From positions 278,056 to 342,055 of IMG/VR virus record IMGVR_UViG_3300036766_002289: a DNA stretch of 64,000 bases. The stretch is one strand, 5' to 3'. How positions within the stretch are numbered: the stretch's first letter is position 1; every line of letters begins with the position of its first letter. The stretch comes from a virus. Under the pieces are notes generated by a model. That model saw nothing but the letters and a program-made list of their open reading frames with translations, was not told the origin of the DNA and did not search any database. A program made the translations under genes and the position numbers. This document shows positions 23,099-30,560 of the stretch, piece by piece.

Positions 23099-23410
23099 AT
23101 GGTCAAGAACGAACAGGTTCACGTCTGCGGTTCCGAGACTTCCAAGGGCTTCAAGGTGCTGCCGCTTCAGGTTCGGCATCGCAAGGTCAAGGAAGTCAAG
23201 GTTGTGAAGGCAAAGGGCAAGGTGGGTCGGCCCCGTGTCTACAACGGCACCCATCGTCGCATCGTCGCGGCGGCTCTGAAGAATCACGGCCTTACCAAGG
23301 GTCTGGAGTTCCTCGCCAAGGAACGCAAGCTCAAGGTGTCCATGACTCTGGCGCTCGCCGTCGCCAAGGAAAACGGGATTGAGTTCAAGCGTGGTCGGCC
23401 CGCCGCGTAA
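23099..23410 (+). CDS. Basic DNA-binding candidate with AT-hook-like motifs
   Basis: 103 residues, very basic. Two GRP cores in basic context (VGRPR at about residue 42 and RGRPA at the C-terminus) resemble AT-hooks. Between them, HRRIVAAALKNHGLTKGLEFLAKERKL reads as a helix-turn-helix-like segment. It is a good candidate for a DNA-binding regulator or packaging protein. The following gene also looks DNA-binding. Confidence 0.55.
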   Translation: MVKNEQVHVCGSETSKGFKVLPLQVRHRKVKEVKVVKAKGKVGRPRVYNGTHRRIVAAALKNHGLTKGLEFLAKERKLKVSMTLALAVAKENGIEFKRGRPAA

Positions 23411-23416
23411 AGGAAT

Positions 23417-23436
23417 GGGGGAATCGCCCATCCCCC
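23417..23436 (+). terminator. Gene-end hairpin (AATCGCCCA loop)
   Basis: GGGGGA/TCCCCC with loop ATCGCCCA, the same loop as at 22809 with a different stem. Confidence 0.65.
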
Positions 23437-23445
23437 TTCCCTGGA

Positions 23446-23523
23446 GTTAGACTCGGCCCTTCTTGGCTTGTGCCATTAAACGGGAGGCCCGTGGTGGGGC
23501 GGAAAAATTTACGGTAGTCTAAC
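23446..23523 (+). ncRNA. Candidate structured RNA, tRNA-sized
   Basis: GTTAGACT at 23446 pairs with AGTCTAAC at 23516-23523 and closes a 78-base domain holding two smaller stems (GGC/GCC near 23465-23474; ACGGG/CCCGT at 23480-23492). It is not a canonical tRNA: there is no T-loop consensus. It lies between two genes and just before an element. No reading frame explains it. Confidence 0.35.
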
Positions 23524-23578
23524 TTAGCTTAGTTGTACCAATTAGATTGTGATTTCTTTTCTTTATGGAGGGCCAAAC

Positions 23579-23821
23579 ATGGCTCAGTCCGAATTGACCG
23601 AGGGTTTCGAGGTGTTTGAACTGCCGACGTATCAGACTTCGGCCAAAGAGTTTGCGGAGAAGGAAGGCGTTGACTACGCTGTGGCGCAGGGCTTCATCAA
23701 GCTGCTTGTGAAGCGTGGCGTGGCCGTTCAGCTTGCTTCCCGCAAGATTGAAGGGCAGAAGGGCAAGCCGACGAACATTTACGAGTTGCCCACCAATGTC
23801 TCTCTGAAGTTGGCTGCGTAG
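23579..23821 (+). CDS. Small winged-helix-like protein
   Basis: 80 residues, GGAGGGCC before the ATG. AKEFAEKEGVDYAVAQGFIK reads as helix-turn-helix, followed by LLVKRGVAVQLASRKI and KGKPTNIYELP, a typical wing hairpin. Likely a small DNA-binding regulator, next to another candidate at 23099. Confidence 0.6.
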   Translation: MAQSELTEGFEVFELPTYQTSAKEFAEKEGVDYAVAQGFIKLLVKRGVAVQLASRKIEGQKGKPTNIYELPTNVSLKLAA

Positions 23822-23911
23822 TCGGGCATGGTGGTCTGGTGGCAGGGAGCCATCAGCGTAAGGTAGGCATACACTCCTACGCCACCTTAGCCTAGTTGTA
23901 CCAGTCACTTT

Positions 23912-23947
23912 GGCTGAGTGGTGGAATGGCAGACACAAACCTTAGAA
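23912..23947 (+). pseudogene. Truncated tRNA-Leu-like 5' half
   Basis: GGCTGAGTGGTGGAATGGCA, then GACAC, matches the 5' half (acceptor, D arm) of the intact tRNA-Leu 400 bases downstream. It stops at the anticodon arm (about 23940). No matching 3' half (CTCAGCC) is seen nearby. An HNH endonuclease gene lies between the fragment and the intact tRNA. Confidence 0.5.
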
Positions 23948-23975
23948 AATTTCATATCCTTTACTCTAATAGGAT

Positions 23976-24410
23976 ATGAAAACTTGCCCTATATGTTCTA
24001 AGGTGTTTAACTGGACTAAGAATGACGTATGTTCTTCTTGTCGTGTAGCTTGGTTACGGTATAAACAGCGCTCTAAAGCATACGAAATTCTTGGTAACGA
24101 GTGTGTTAAGTGCGGGAACAATGACCAAGACGTATTAACGTGCCATCATCGCAAACCAAAAGAAAAATCGTTCATGCTTTGCTCTGCATGGGGTAGTATC
24201 GCATGGGAATTGATTGTAGACGAACTGAAAAAGTGCGAACTACTTTGTGCCAATTGCCATTTGAAATTCCATGCCAACGAGAATCAGAAAAGATTTAAGT
24301 TGGTTGAGAATTACTATCGGCCTCATGGTGGAATGGCATACACAGCAGACTTAAAATCTGCCGCCTATAACGGGCTTGTGGGTTCGAGTCCCACTGAGGC
24401 TATTCCTTAG
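23976..24410 (+). CDS. HNH endonuclease running into tRNA-Leu
   Basis: Up to 144 codons. CPIC and CSSC at the N-terminus, CVKC at about 43-46, TCHHRKP at about 55-61 and CANCHLKFH at 91-99 form a compact HNH domain. An inverted repeat (CATATCCT/AGGATATG) spans its start. The frame continues through the whole tRNA-Leu gene and ends at the TAG of the element at 24406, so the real protein may be shorter in the ancestor. The position next to a broken tRNA-Leu copy suggests a mobile element that targets tRNA genes. Confidence 0.8.
   Translation: MKTCPICSKVFNWTKNDVCSSCRVAWLRYKQRSKAYEILGNECVKCGNNDQDVLTCHHRKPKEKSFMLCSAWGSIAWELIVDELKKCELLCANCHLKFHANENQKRFKLVENYYRPHGGMAYTADLKSAAYNGLVGSSPTEAIP
24319..24402 (+). 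tRNA. tRNA-Leu (anticodon UAA)
   Basis: Type II cloverleaf: acceptor GGCCTCA/TGAGGCT, D arm GTG...CAC, anticodon stem GCAGA/TCTGC with loop CTTAAAA (anticodon TAA), long variable arm, T arm GTGGG/CCCAC with loop TTCGAGT, discriminator A. No CCA encoded. Confidence 0.92.
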
Positions 24411-24455
24411 TTGTACCAAAAAGAGCATCAAACCTTTCGCCAGTAGGAGAGTAGA

Positions 24456-25088
24456 ATGCTTGTGACTGATTGCGAATCGAAACAGATGAAGCACGTTCTT
24501 GTACGCTGGTTTCGTCACCTTTTCGGGAAAACTTCTTGGAATGAGATTTTTCCTAATCATGATGAGGGATGCGTCACAACGCAAAATAAAGGACGTGACA
24601 AATACCATCTCTATGAAAAATGGTTGAAGCGAGTTACGGCTTTTTTCGTTTCTTCTGATGCAACCTATGAACAAGCGGAGAGTTATTTCATCAAAAAACT
24701 ACCATCTGAGTGGTGGTATGGTTGTCGGTCGGAATTGGTTGCTATCTTGAGCGTGAGTCACAATGCCGCGAAGTGGGTAGCTGCAAATAAAGAGTTGGTT
24801 GCCAAGGAAGAGAAAACGTATTTTGATTGTCCCCATTGCGGCGGTTGTCACGGTTACAAGATTCCCGCAGACACCGATGAAGGCGAAATTACGGTGAAGT
24901 GTAAGCAAGAAAATGGCCAATTATTCAAGGTGCAATATGAAAATGCCAATGACCTTGGATTGACGCCAAACAAGGCAGATATGCCCACGATCATTAAAAT
25001 CAAGAATTCAAATCGTGCTAGTCAGATTAAGACTGCCTTAGAGCATTTGGGATTGGGATTGGGATTGGCACTAACGCCAGCGGCTTAA
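24456..25088 (+). CDS. Hypothetical protein with a C-terminal zinc ribbon
   Basis: 210 residues, TAGGAGAG upstream. The N-terminal 120 residues are helical and basic. FDCPHCGGCHG near residue 127 and VKCKQENG near 148 make a short ribbon. The C-terminus ends in a Leu/Gly repeat (GLGLGLAL) from tandem GGATTG copies. Not recognised. Confidence 0.65.
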   Translation: MLVTDCESKQMKHVLVRWFRHLFGKTSWNEIFPNHDEGCVTTQNKGRDKYHLYEKWLKRVTAFFVSSDATYEQAESYFIKKLPSEWWYGCRSELVAILSVSHNAAKWVAANKELVAKEEKTYFDCPHCGGCHGYKIPADTDEGEITVKCKQENGQLFKVQYENANDLGLTPNKADMPTIIKIKNSNRASQIKTALEHLGLGLGLALTPAA

Positions 25089-25110
25089 CTTAGTTGTACC
25101 AAAGGGGGCA

Positions 25111-25275
25111 ATGATGTACCGCGTAGTAACCAGAAACGCATTTGGTCATGAATTTTCTGTGATGAAAGAAGGAACAAGGGCCGAGTGCAAGCGGTTCATT
25201 CTTGGACGGTGGGGACATTGGCCCCCGTTTGCTGTCATTACGCAACGGACTGAAAACTTTGAACGGTGTTTCTAA
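25111..25275 (+). CDS. Small hypothetical protein
   Basis: 54 residues, AAGGGGGCA before the ATG. Beta strand, basic helix, then WPPFAVITQR. Not recognised. Confidence 0.55.
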   Translation: MMYRVVTRNAFGHEFSVMKEGTRAECKRFILGRWGHWPPFAVITQRTENFERCF

Positions 25276-25287
25276 CGGAGGAATCCC

Positions 25288-25479
25288 ATGTTTGTGTTGA
25301 ATGGTTTTTGTCGAAAAGAAGGCGATATGGAGCAGAATTTTAGTTCAGGCGAGACTGAACTGGCGCTTCATGTGGCCAAAATCTGGCAGAAGTTAGGCTG
25401 GCAACCGCGTCTCAAGCATTATGACGGCAGCGGTGTTCATTTCGTTAATTTCAATCCTCCGCTCCGTAAGGCAGCTTGA
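25288..25479 (+). CDS. Small hypothetical protein
   Basis: 63 residues, GGAGGAATCCC before the ATG; a second ATG at residue 14 (MEQNFSSGE) is possible. Helix followed by beta end. A gene-end hairpin follows. Confidence 0.55.
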   Translation: MFVLNGFCRKEGDMEQNFSSGETELALHVAKIWQKLGWQPRLKHYDGSGVHFVNFNPPLRKAA

Positions 25480-25481
25480 TG

Positions 25482-25502
25482 CCAAGGGTTCGCCCACCCT
25501 GG
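25482..25502 (+). terminator. Gene-end hairpin (TCGCCC loop)
   Basis: CC-A-AGGGT/ACCCT-GG with loop TCGCCC and a following GTTTTACC. Sits between the stop at 25479 and the element at 25509. Confidence 0.65.
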
Positions 25503-25541
25503 TTTTACCTTAGTTGTACCAATCCCTTTAGGAGGCTGTTC

Positions 25542-25865
25542 ATGAAGACTTGGAAATTTTATGGGTGGGGTGGGGGAAATGTCACTTGTCAAGGTGACAC
25601 TGTTGTTGATGCACTAAAAGCAAGTGGTGGCTTATTTGAATTTGTGCGATATGAAGAAGTTGGCAAGGAGCCACAAACAACCGACGATGTTGATTTCTTG
25701 CTATATATTGCTGAGCGATTTTCTCGCCAGCTTAGTGGACAAGACCAGCGTGAATTTGTGCGGATTTACGATAAATACGCGCCTAATTCAAAGCGAACTA
25801 TTCTGAAAGAATTGAACAAAGTTGTTATTCACGCGGCATGGGATGCAAGGAACAACGCCGCCTAA
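25542..25865 (+). CDS. Hypothetical protein
   Basis: 107 residues from MKTWKFYGWGGG with GGAGGC upstream. A short beta/Gly-rich N-terminus (WGGGNVTCQGDTVVDALKAS) and a helical C-terminal two thirds. Not recognised. Confidence 0.6.
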   Translation: MKTWKFYGWGGGNVTCQGDTVVDALKASGGLFEFVRYEEVGKEPQTTDDVDFLLYIAERFSRQLSGQDQREFVRIYDKYAPNSKRTILKELNKVVIHAAWDARNNAA

Positions 25866-25866
25866 T

Positions 25867-25886
25867 CAGGGTTCTCGCCCACCCTG
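25867..25886 (+). terminator. Gene-end hairpin (CGCCC loop)
   Basis: CAGGGT/ACCCTG stem with loop TCTCGCCC, then GTTTTACC and the element at 25894. Confidence 0.65.
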
Positions 25887-25943
25887 GTTTTACCTTAGTT
25901 GTACCAATTCAAGCAGATTACTCTTCTCTTTCTGGAGTTAGTC

Positions 25944-26453
25944 ATGCTGACTAAGGACTTCTTGACCGCTGGCAAGGCCATCTTCACCCTCGAAATCCCC
26001 CATGACTTCGCCAACAGGAACAACACCAAACCCCATTACACTTGGAAAGTGTCCAAACCCAAAAACCCTTCCTCATTTCTTTTTGTTTCTCTTCTCACTG
26101 GTCCCGATAACACCAACGACTATAAGTATTTGGGTCTTCTCTTCCCCCGTAATGGCATTGTAAATCTCACGGCCAAAAGCAATTTCGACGCTAAGTCATG
26201 GCCTGTCTTGCTCTTGCATCGTATTTGTGCCAACCTTTGGGGCACGAACAAGATTGAGGCTAGTGGCTTCAAGCTGCACCATGAGGGTTATTGCTGCAAG
26301 TGTGGTCGGCTCTTGACGGTGCCAAGTTCCATTGAAAGTGGAATTGGTCCAGAATGCGGCAAGAAGGCTGTTTTCTATGGTGCCCCTGTTGTGACGGCAA
26401 TGGATATTGCCAGCAATGGTGGTATCTATGAAGATGTATATGGGGGCGATTAG
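25944..26453 (+). CDS. DUF6011-like zinc protein
   Basis: 169 residues from MLTKDFLTAG with TGGAG upstream. The N-terminal domain is beta-rich. The C-terminal CCKCGRLLTVPSSIESGIGP followed by ECGKK is the C-x2-C...G-I-G-P-E-C knuckle of the DUF6011 type seen in actinophage and other phage proteins. Function of that domain is unknown; it is often fused to other modules. Confidence 0.65.
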   Translation: MLTKDFLTAGKAIFTLEIPHDFANRNNTKPHYTWKVSKPKNPSSFLFVSLLTGPDNTNDYKYLGLLFPRNGIVNLTAKSNFDAKSWPVLLLHRICANLWGTNKIEASGFKLHHEGYCCKCGRLLTVPSSIESGIGPECGKKAVFYGAPVVTAMDIASNGGIYEDVYGGD

Positions 26454-26503
26454 CCCTTATAATAACATACCTTAGTTGTACATTATAAGAAAAGGAGAAA
26501 CAT

Positions 26504-26704
26504 ATGACCTGGCGTGACGTGCTGCGTGGTTTACAGAATATGGGCAATAGCAAGCTGGATAGTGAAGCATTGCTTTATCTTCCAGCCGCGTTCTACAAGG
26601 ACAAGGGCGAAATCGTTGCCTTCTCAAGGTTTACGACGATTGACGGTGACGTAGCTGAGGAGCATGACTGTACTGAGGGTGATCCTATTCTTTTGCGGTA
26701 TTAG
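26504..26704 (+). CDS. Small hypothetical protein
   Basis: 66 residues, AAAGGAGAAA before the ATG. Acidic C-terminal half. The leader holds the element at 26471 with no TGTGAT box. Confidence 0.6.
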   Translation: MTWRDVLRGLQNMGNSKLDSEALLYLPAAFYKDKGEIVAFSRFTTIDGDVAEEHDCTEGDPILLRY

Positions 26705-26751
26705 GGATTGCCTAGTTGTACCGAATGTGCTATACTCAAAAGGGGATTGTG

Positions 26752-27030
26752 ATGAAAGCGTTTGTATATGAATTCAGGGATGGACAGGCAAAGTGTGGTA
26801 CGGGCCGTGTTACGCCGAATTATAAGAATTTGGCTAACATGAAGCGCTATTTCATCCAGAATCTTCCTGCTGGTTGTTACCAAATTCTTGCTTTTTTTGA
26901 TTGGGACAATCGGTATAAGGATGCTGACATAACCGAAGTGGTTACTGTGTATGGTTATCCGCCCGAAGTGACACGGATTTCCGTTCATAAGGGCAAATTG
27001 CTTTTGGGCAACGGGTGGATGATACCTTAG
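26752..27030 (+). CDS. Hypothetical protein
   Basis: 92 residues, start at MKAFVYEF with AAAGGGGATT upstream; ATGs at 26716-26725 are too close to the element. An alpha/beta pattern (AFVYEFRDG, NMKRYFIQNLPAG, YQILAFFDWD) suggests a small folded domain. The stop is the TAG of the next element. Confidence 0.6.
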   Translation: MKAFVYEFRDGQAKCGTGRVTPNYKNLANMKRYFIQNLPAGCYQILAFFDWDNRYKDADITEVVTVYGYPPEVTRISVHKGKLLLGNGWMIP

Positions 27031-27046
27031 TTGTACGGAGAATCAT

Positions 27047-27466
27047 ATGACTATTCTACTCTTGATGCAAGGTGCTTCTGGTTCGGGTAAGTCCACCAAG
27101 GCCGAGGAATTGGCTGTGGAGCTTGATGCCGTCATTTACTCCACCGACGATATTTTCGCTGAAAGTGGCACGTACATTTTCAATCCGAAGTTGTTGGGTG
27201 TGAACCACAAGAAGAACTTGGACCGCACCATTGAGGCATTGAAGGCGGGCAAGAACGTCATTGTGGACAATACCAATACTCAGCGGTGGGAATGCAAGGG
27301 CTACGTTGAAGCGGCTCTGGAGTTAGGGGTAGAGGTTCGCTTCCATCGTTGTGTTGGCAATTACCAGAACATTCATGGCGTGCCGAGCTACAAGGTTCAG
27401 CAAATGCGTGACCGTCTTGAGGATTTGACGGTTGAAAGCGTCATGGCGAGCAAGAAGCCTTTTTAG
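27047..27466 (+). CDS. P-loop polynucleotide kinase-like protein (AAA_33/N4BP2L type)
   Basis: 139 residues. P-loop GASGSGKST at 9-17, STDDIF at about 32-37 (the acidic residues that position the acceptor hydroxyl in T4 Pnkp-like kinases) and IVDNTNTQRWE as the second acidic strand. The layout matches the small kinase family of which T4 polynucleotide kinase's N-domain and N4BP2-like proteins are members. With the RNA ligase about 2 kb downstream it could prepare 5' ends for RNA repair, but the acceptor is not defined by sequence. Only GGAGAATC separates the repeat element from the ATG. Confidence 0.85.
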   Translation: MTILLLMQGASGSGKSTKAEELAVELDAVIYSTDDIFAESGTYIFNPKLLGVNHKKNLDRTIEALKAGKNVIVDNTNTQRWECKGYVEAALELGVEVRFHRCVGNYQNIHGVPSYKVQQMRDRLEDLTVESVMASKKPF

Positions 27467-27514
27467 CTTAGTTGTACCAATTAGGGTATGATTACCTCTA
27501 ATAGGAGAACGGCG

Positions 27515-27670
27515 ATGAAGATTATCTGGACGGATGCGACGGAGGCCCAATTGCTCAAAGACACGCCGAAGTTGCTGGAGATTCATGAAAGGGCTTTGAA
27601 GTCGGACCCCACATGGGCATTCTTCGGGGGCACAATCACTATCGGTGAGCATAGCTATCAGATAGCTTAG
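27515..27670 (+). CDS. Small hypothetical protein
   Basis: 51 residues from MKIIWTDATE with AGGAGAACGG upstream. Helix then strands; stop at the TAG of the element at 27666. The leader is a clear example of element plus TATGAT plus Shine-Dalgarno. Confidence 0.6.
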   Translation: MKIIWTDATEAQLLKDTPKLLEIHERALKSDPTWAFFGGTITIGEHSYQIA

Positions 27671-27711
27671 TTGTACCAATTAGGTTGTAATTCCTTTAAC
27701 TGGAGAAAGCC

Positions 27712-28014
27712 ATGAAGACTTGCGATTTGAAGTTGGGCGACATTGTTCACTACAAGGGCAACACTGGCTTCTACATGGACATGACTGTGGTGAGCATTTT
27801 CGATGATGAAGTCGTGGTGTGGCGTCCTTATATTTGGATGACACAAGATGGTCCAGAGTTGAAGACGGAAAAAATTGTCTTCAGCGTAGAATACTCCAAG
27901 ATGGAGTGGGAAGTCAAGAGTCGCCGCGCCGATTTGAATGCCAACCGCGATTGGTACAATTGCGGACATGAGGTACCGAAAAAGGCGGAAATCAGTTGGT
28001 GTGGCATAGCCTAG
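27712..28014 (+). CDS. Hypothetical protein, small beta barrel
   Basis: 100 residues, GGAGAAAGCC before the ATG. CDLKLGDIVHYKGNTGFYMD looks like an SH3-like barrel start. The second half is beta/charged. Stop at the TAG of the next element. Confidence 0.65.
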   Translation: MKTCDLKLGDIVHYKGNTGFYMDMTVVSIFDDEVVVWRPYIWMTQDGPELKTEKIVFSVEYSKMEWEVKSRRADLNANRDWYNCGHEVPKKAEISWCGIA

Positions 28015-28050
28015 TTGTACCAAATTAGATAACTCTTACTGGAGTCCAAA

Positions 28051-28392
28051 ATGGACACATTTGAATCAGATGAAGAAGTTGGGCACGAAGAAGAAGTCAA
28101 AGAGGCTACGCACAAGGGCGTAATTTTGGCTGAGGATGATTTTGAGCTTGACCAGCTTGTGGTGGTGCATAGTCTCAAGGGCACGCTTGATACGGCCCCA
28201 ATTATGGGGCAACCGCTCAAGTTCAAGGCGATTTGTCTGCCCTTCATTATTGCCACAATTGTCCTTGAAAATCGGCCAATCACGCTGGACGCACGGTATC
28301 TACACTTCATGAAAATCAGTGAAGAGTTTGTGCGGGCGCAAATGTCCTTGCCGAACCAGCAGCAACAGCAGAAGAAGGGACCGCAAGCATAG
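28051..28392 (+). CDS. Hypothetical protein, acidic N-terminus and Gln-rich tail
   Basis: 113 residues. Begins DTFESDEEVGHEEEVKE and ends in a run of Gln (NQQQQQKKG), from a short CAG/CAA tract near 28360. The middle is hydrophobic beta (ICLPFIIATIVLENRP). Not recognised. Confidence 0.6.
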   Translation: MDTFESDEEVGHEEEVKEATHKGVILAEDDFELDQLVVVHSLKGTLDTAPIMGQPLKFKAICLPFIIATIVLENRPITLDARYLHFMKISEEFVRAQMSLPNQQQQQKKGPQA

Positions 28393-28439
28393 CTTAGTTG
28401 TACCAACCAAGACGTAACTTAACTCAGTGGAGAGTAGAG

Positions 28440-28772
28440 ATGCGTTACTTTCTGAAGTTGTCAACGAAGGATGGCTGGTACGAAGAGGTGGACGAATACA
28501 CCTACAAGAATGCGCCCTACGCTATGGACGAAGGGGGAAATGATCCCCGTTATTGTGTGGGTGGTATCACCACTGATGGCGTCACAGTGGACGCTGATTT
28601 GCGTGGGGTTCCGCTCCGTGACATAGCTATTTTCGCAAGGGCATTGCAAGCCTTGGAACCAGCAAAGGTTGATGGCGGCTTCATTCGTCCAATGCCCGCG
28701 ATCATCTTCAAAAAGGGCCGTTCAAACTTCATGCGAACAGCAGATGGCAAGGTGTGGAAATCGGTGGCTTAG
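28440..28772 (+). CDS. Hypothetical protein
   Basis: 110 residues from MRYFLKLST with GGAGAGTA upstream. Beta-rich N-terminal half with aromatic residues. Stop at the TAG just before the element at 28773. Confidence 0.6.
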   Translation: MRYFLKLSTKDGWYEEVDEYTYKNAPYAMDEGGNDPRYCVGGITTDGVTVDADLRGVPLRDIAIFARALQALEPAKVDGGFIRPMPAIIFKKGRSNFMRTADGKVWKSVA

Positions 28773-28793
28773 CCTAGTTGTACCAAAACATTT

Positions 28794-28929
28794 GCCCCTG
28801 TAGTGTAAACGGTAGCATACCTAATCACGGTTCTAAGGTAACGGGAATTCACGTTATGCTTATCATCTGGGAAGTACAACTAGATGCTGCGTGGTTGGTG
28901 GAGCAGAAAATCGAAAACTGCCAGGGGCA
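28794..28929 (+). tRNA. tRNA-like gene with an extra internal segment
   Basis: GCCCCTG at 28794-28800 is followed by TA, a good D arm (GTGT...GCAT) and A. A perfectly complementary CAGGGGC plus A lies at 28922-28929, preceded by a T-arm-like GCAGA...ATCGAAA...ACTGC with the same ATCGAAA loop as the tRNA-Glu. The span is 136 bases, about 60 too long, and no clean anticodon stem can be drawn. An intron-like insertion or a decayed tRNA is possible; chance is less likely given 7 of 7 acceptor pairs. Confidence 0.4.
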
Positions 28930-28993
28930 CCCTAATCTAATTGAAATTTATGACAGAAATAACCTTATACTCGGTCTGATAGTTGGGCGGTAA
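28856..28993 (+). CDS. Possible small gene overlapping the tRNA-like sequence
   Basis: 45 codons from MLIIWEVQLD. There is no good Shine-Dalgarno and it overlaps the 3' half of the tRNA-like element, so it may be spurious or the content of an insertion. Confidence 0.3.
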   Translation: MLIIWEVQLDAAWLVEQKIENCQGHPNLIEIYDRNNLILGLIVGR

Positions 28994-29017
28994 GCTGAAA
29001 AATGCTTATCGCCTCCC
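28984..29017 (+). terminator. Hairpin after the tRNA-like region
   Basis: GGCGGTAAGC pairs with GCTTATCGCC (one G-T) around TGAAAAAT. A second, stronger terminator follows at 29044. Confidence 0.5.
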
Positions 29018-29043
29018 ATAAAAAGAAACAATGATTTATATTG

Positions 29044-29073
29044 AACCGCTATACAGCGTTGTATAGCGGTTTT
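29044..29073 (+). terminator. Hairpin terminator
   Basis: AACCGCTATAC/GTATAGCGGTT, 11-bp perfect stem with loop AGCGTT and a following TTTTA. Confidence 0.8.
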
Positions 29074-29102
29074 ATCTATATCTTAGTTGTACAAGGATTG
29101 TT

Positions 29103-29432
29103 ATGATTGAAATACTTGACCTTAGCTGTGTGCCAGTTGATGAAAAGTGCGAGCAGTTGGGAGTCAATTATGACCCCACCAAGGCAATCAAGGAATGCCG
29201 TGCCTTCATCCGCCAATTGCGTCGGCAATTCGGTGAGGAACCATTCGGGGCGCAGTTGAAGATTACGTCCAATCCACATGACTTCGGCACCTATCATGAG
29301 GTGGCCGTCAAGTTCCATGACCAATTTGAGGAAGCAGTTGAATACGCTTTCAAGTTGGAATCGGAATTGCCCGAAAAGTGGGACGATGGTGCGCTGCGAG
29401 AGTTGGGCCTATTTGACCGATTAGTTTCCTAA
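29103..29432 (+). CDS. Hypothetical protein
   Basis: 109 residues, AAGGATTGTT before the ATG. Helical, with FRQLRRQFGEEP-like basic (FIRQLRRQFGEEPFG) and beta segments; regular enough to be a small folded protein. Directly upstream of the RNA ligase gene. Confidence 0.65.
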   Translation: MIEILDLSCVPVDEKCEQLGVNYDPTKAIKECRAFIRQLRRQFGEEPFGAQLKITSNPHDFGTYHEVAVKFHDQFEEAVEYAFKLESELPEKWDDGALRELGLFDRLVS

Positions 29433-29455
29433 ACCTTAGTTGTACCAAAATCCCC

Positions 29456-30553
29456 ATGAACGTACAAGACTATCTTCGCTCTGGCAAGACTCTGGAAAAC
29501 TTGACTTCCGAGCTTGCTATCAGCGTAACCAAGCATGACTCTCTGCCGCTGGTCATTCTCAATTATGACCAGATTGATTCGCCTAAGACCAATCCCATCG
29601 TGCGGGAATGTCGCGGTCTGGTTCTCCAGTCTGAGAACTATTCGCTGGTGGCCCGTGCTTTCGGTCGCTTCTTCAATTGGGGCGAAGTGGCTGACGAAAT
29701 GCCCTTGTTCGACTGGAACACTTGCATTGCCGACGAAAAGGCCGATGGTTCCCTTGTCCTCATCTATAACTTTGAAGGCCAGTGGCTTGCCAATACCCGT
29801 GGCTCTTTCGCTGGTTGGCCTATCTTCAATGATGAATACAAGGCAAAGTATTTCGGCGTTGACCCGTCAATGCGCTGGTCCGATGCCTTCCTAAAGGCGC
29901 TGAACGTCAACAGCCTTGATGAGTTAAACCTTGACCCGTCCATTACTTACGTCTGTGAGTTCTGTTCGCTGTGGAACAAGGTTGTACGGGAGTATCCTAC
30001 TCCGTGCATGTATCTGTTGACGCGGTTTGCTGGTGAGCAAGAGATTGGCCCTTTGACTCATCCCGCATTCCGAACGTTGCAGCGATTTCCCTTGACGAAT
30101 GTTCAGGAAGTGCAGAACTTTTGCACGGATCATCCCGAAGCAACCTTTGAGGGGGTGGTTGTGAAGGACTCCAGCTATCGCCGCTGGAAGCTGAAGAATC
30201 CGCGATACGTGTCTCTGCACCACATGAAGGGCAATGGGGATGGCATGTGGCGTCCTAAGTATATGCTGCCCTATATCCTCAAGAATGAAGGCGATGAACT
30301 GTTGACCTACTTCCCCGAAATCACCGAACTCTATAATGAGTATAGGGATAAGGTGAATGCAGAGTATGTCATGCTGGAGGCGCTCTGGCTGAAGAACAAG
30401 GACATTGTGAACCAAAAGGAATTCGCTTTGTCCATTGTGGGGAAGACTCCGTTCACTGGTGTTTTGTTCAATCTCCGTAGGGATGGTGGGGATTTGAAGC
30501 GGTCGTGGTTGAACCATGAGGATGGAATCTTAAAGGTGCTGTTCAAAGCTTAG
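29456..30553 (+). CDS. rnlA: T4 Rnl1-family RNA ligase
   Basis: 365 residues, close to T4 RnlA (374). Motif I EKADGSL with the adenylated Lys at 95; motif Ia-like VRECRGLVL at 49-57; motif III YVCEFCSLWNKVV; motif IV FEGVVVKD; motif V RRWKLKNPRYV. Rnl1 seals 5'-phosphate to 3'-hydroxyl ends. In T4 it repairs tRNA cut by the host anticodon nuclease together with Pnkp. Here a P-loop kinase lies upstream, and a CCA-adding enzyme and tRNA genes are elsewhere in the window. The ATG is 9 bases after the element (AAAATCCCC-ATG) with no Shine-Dalgarno, so its leader is very short. Stop at the TAG of the element at 30549. Confidence 0.93.
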   Translation: MNVQDYLRSGKTLENLTSELAISVTKHDSLPLVILNYDQIDSPKTNPIVRECRGLVLQSENYSLVARAFGRFFNWGEVADEMPLFDWNTCIADEKADGSLVLIYNFEGQWLANTRGSFAGWPIFNDEYKAKYFGVDPSMRWSDAFLKALNVNSLDELNLDPSITYVCEFCSLWNKVVREYPTPCMYLLTRFAGEQEIGPLTHPAFRTLQRFPLTNVQEVQNFCTDHPEATFEGVVVKDSSYRRWKLKNPRYVSLHHMKGNGDGMWRPKYMLPYILKNEGDELLTYFPEITELYNEYRDKVNAEYVMLEALWLKNKDIVNQKEFALSIVGKTPFTGVLFNLRRDGGDLKRSWLNHEDGILKVLFKA

Positions 30554-30560
30554 TTGTACC

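Noticed and set aside
23832-23886. tRNA in the GTGGC/GCCAC stem region before the tRNA-Leu fragment
   Set aside because: An outer stem can be drawn, but no D-arm, anticodon or T-loop consensus fits.
29924-30517. 197-codon minus-strand frame within the RNA ligase gene
   Set aside because: Antisense shadow of conserved ligase motifs.
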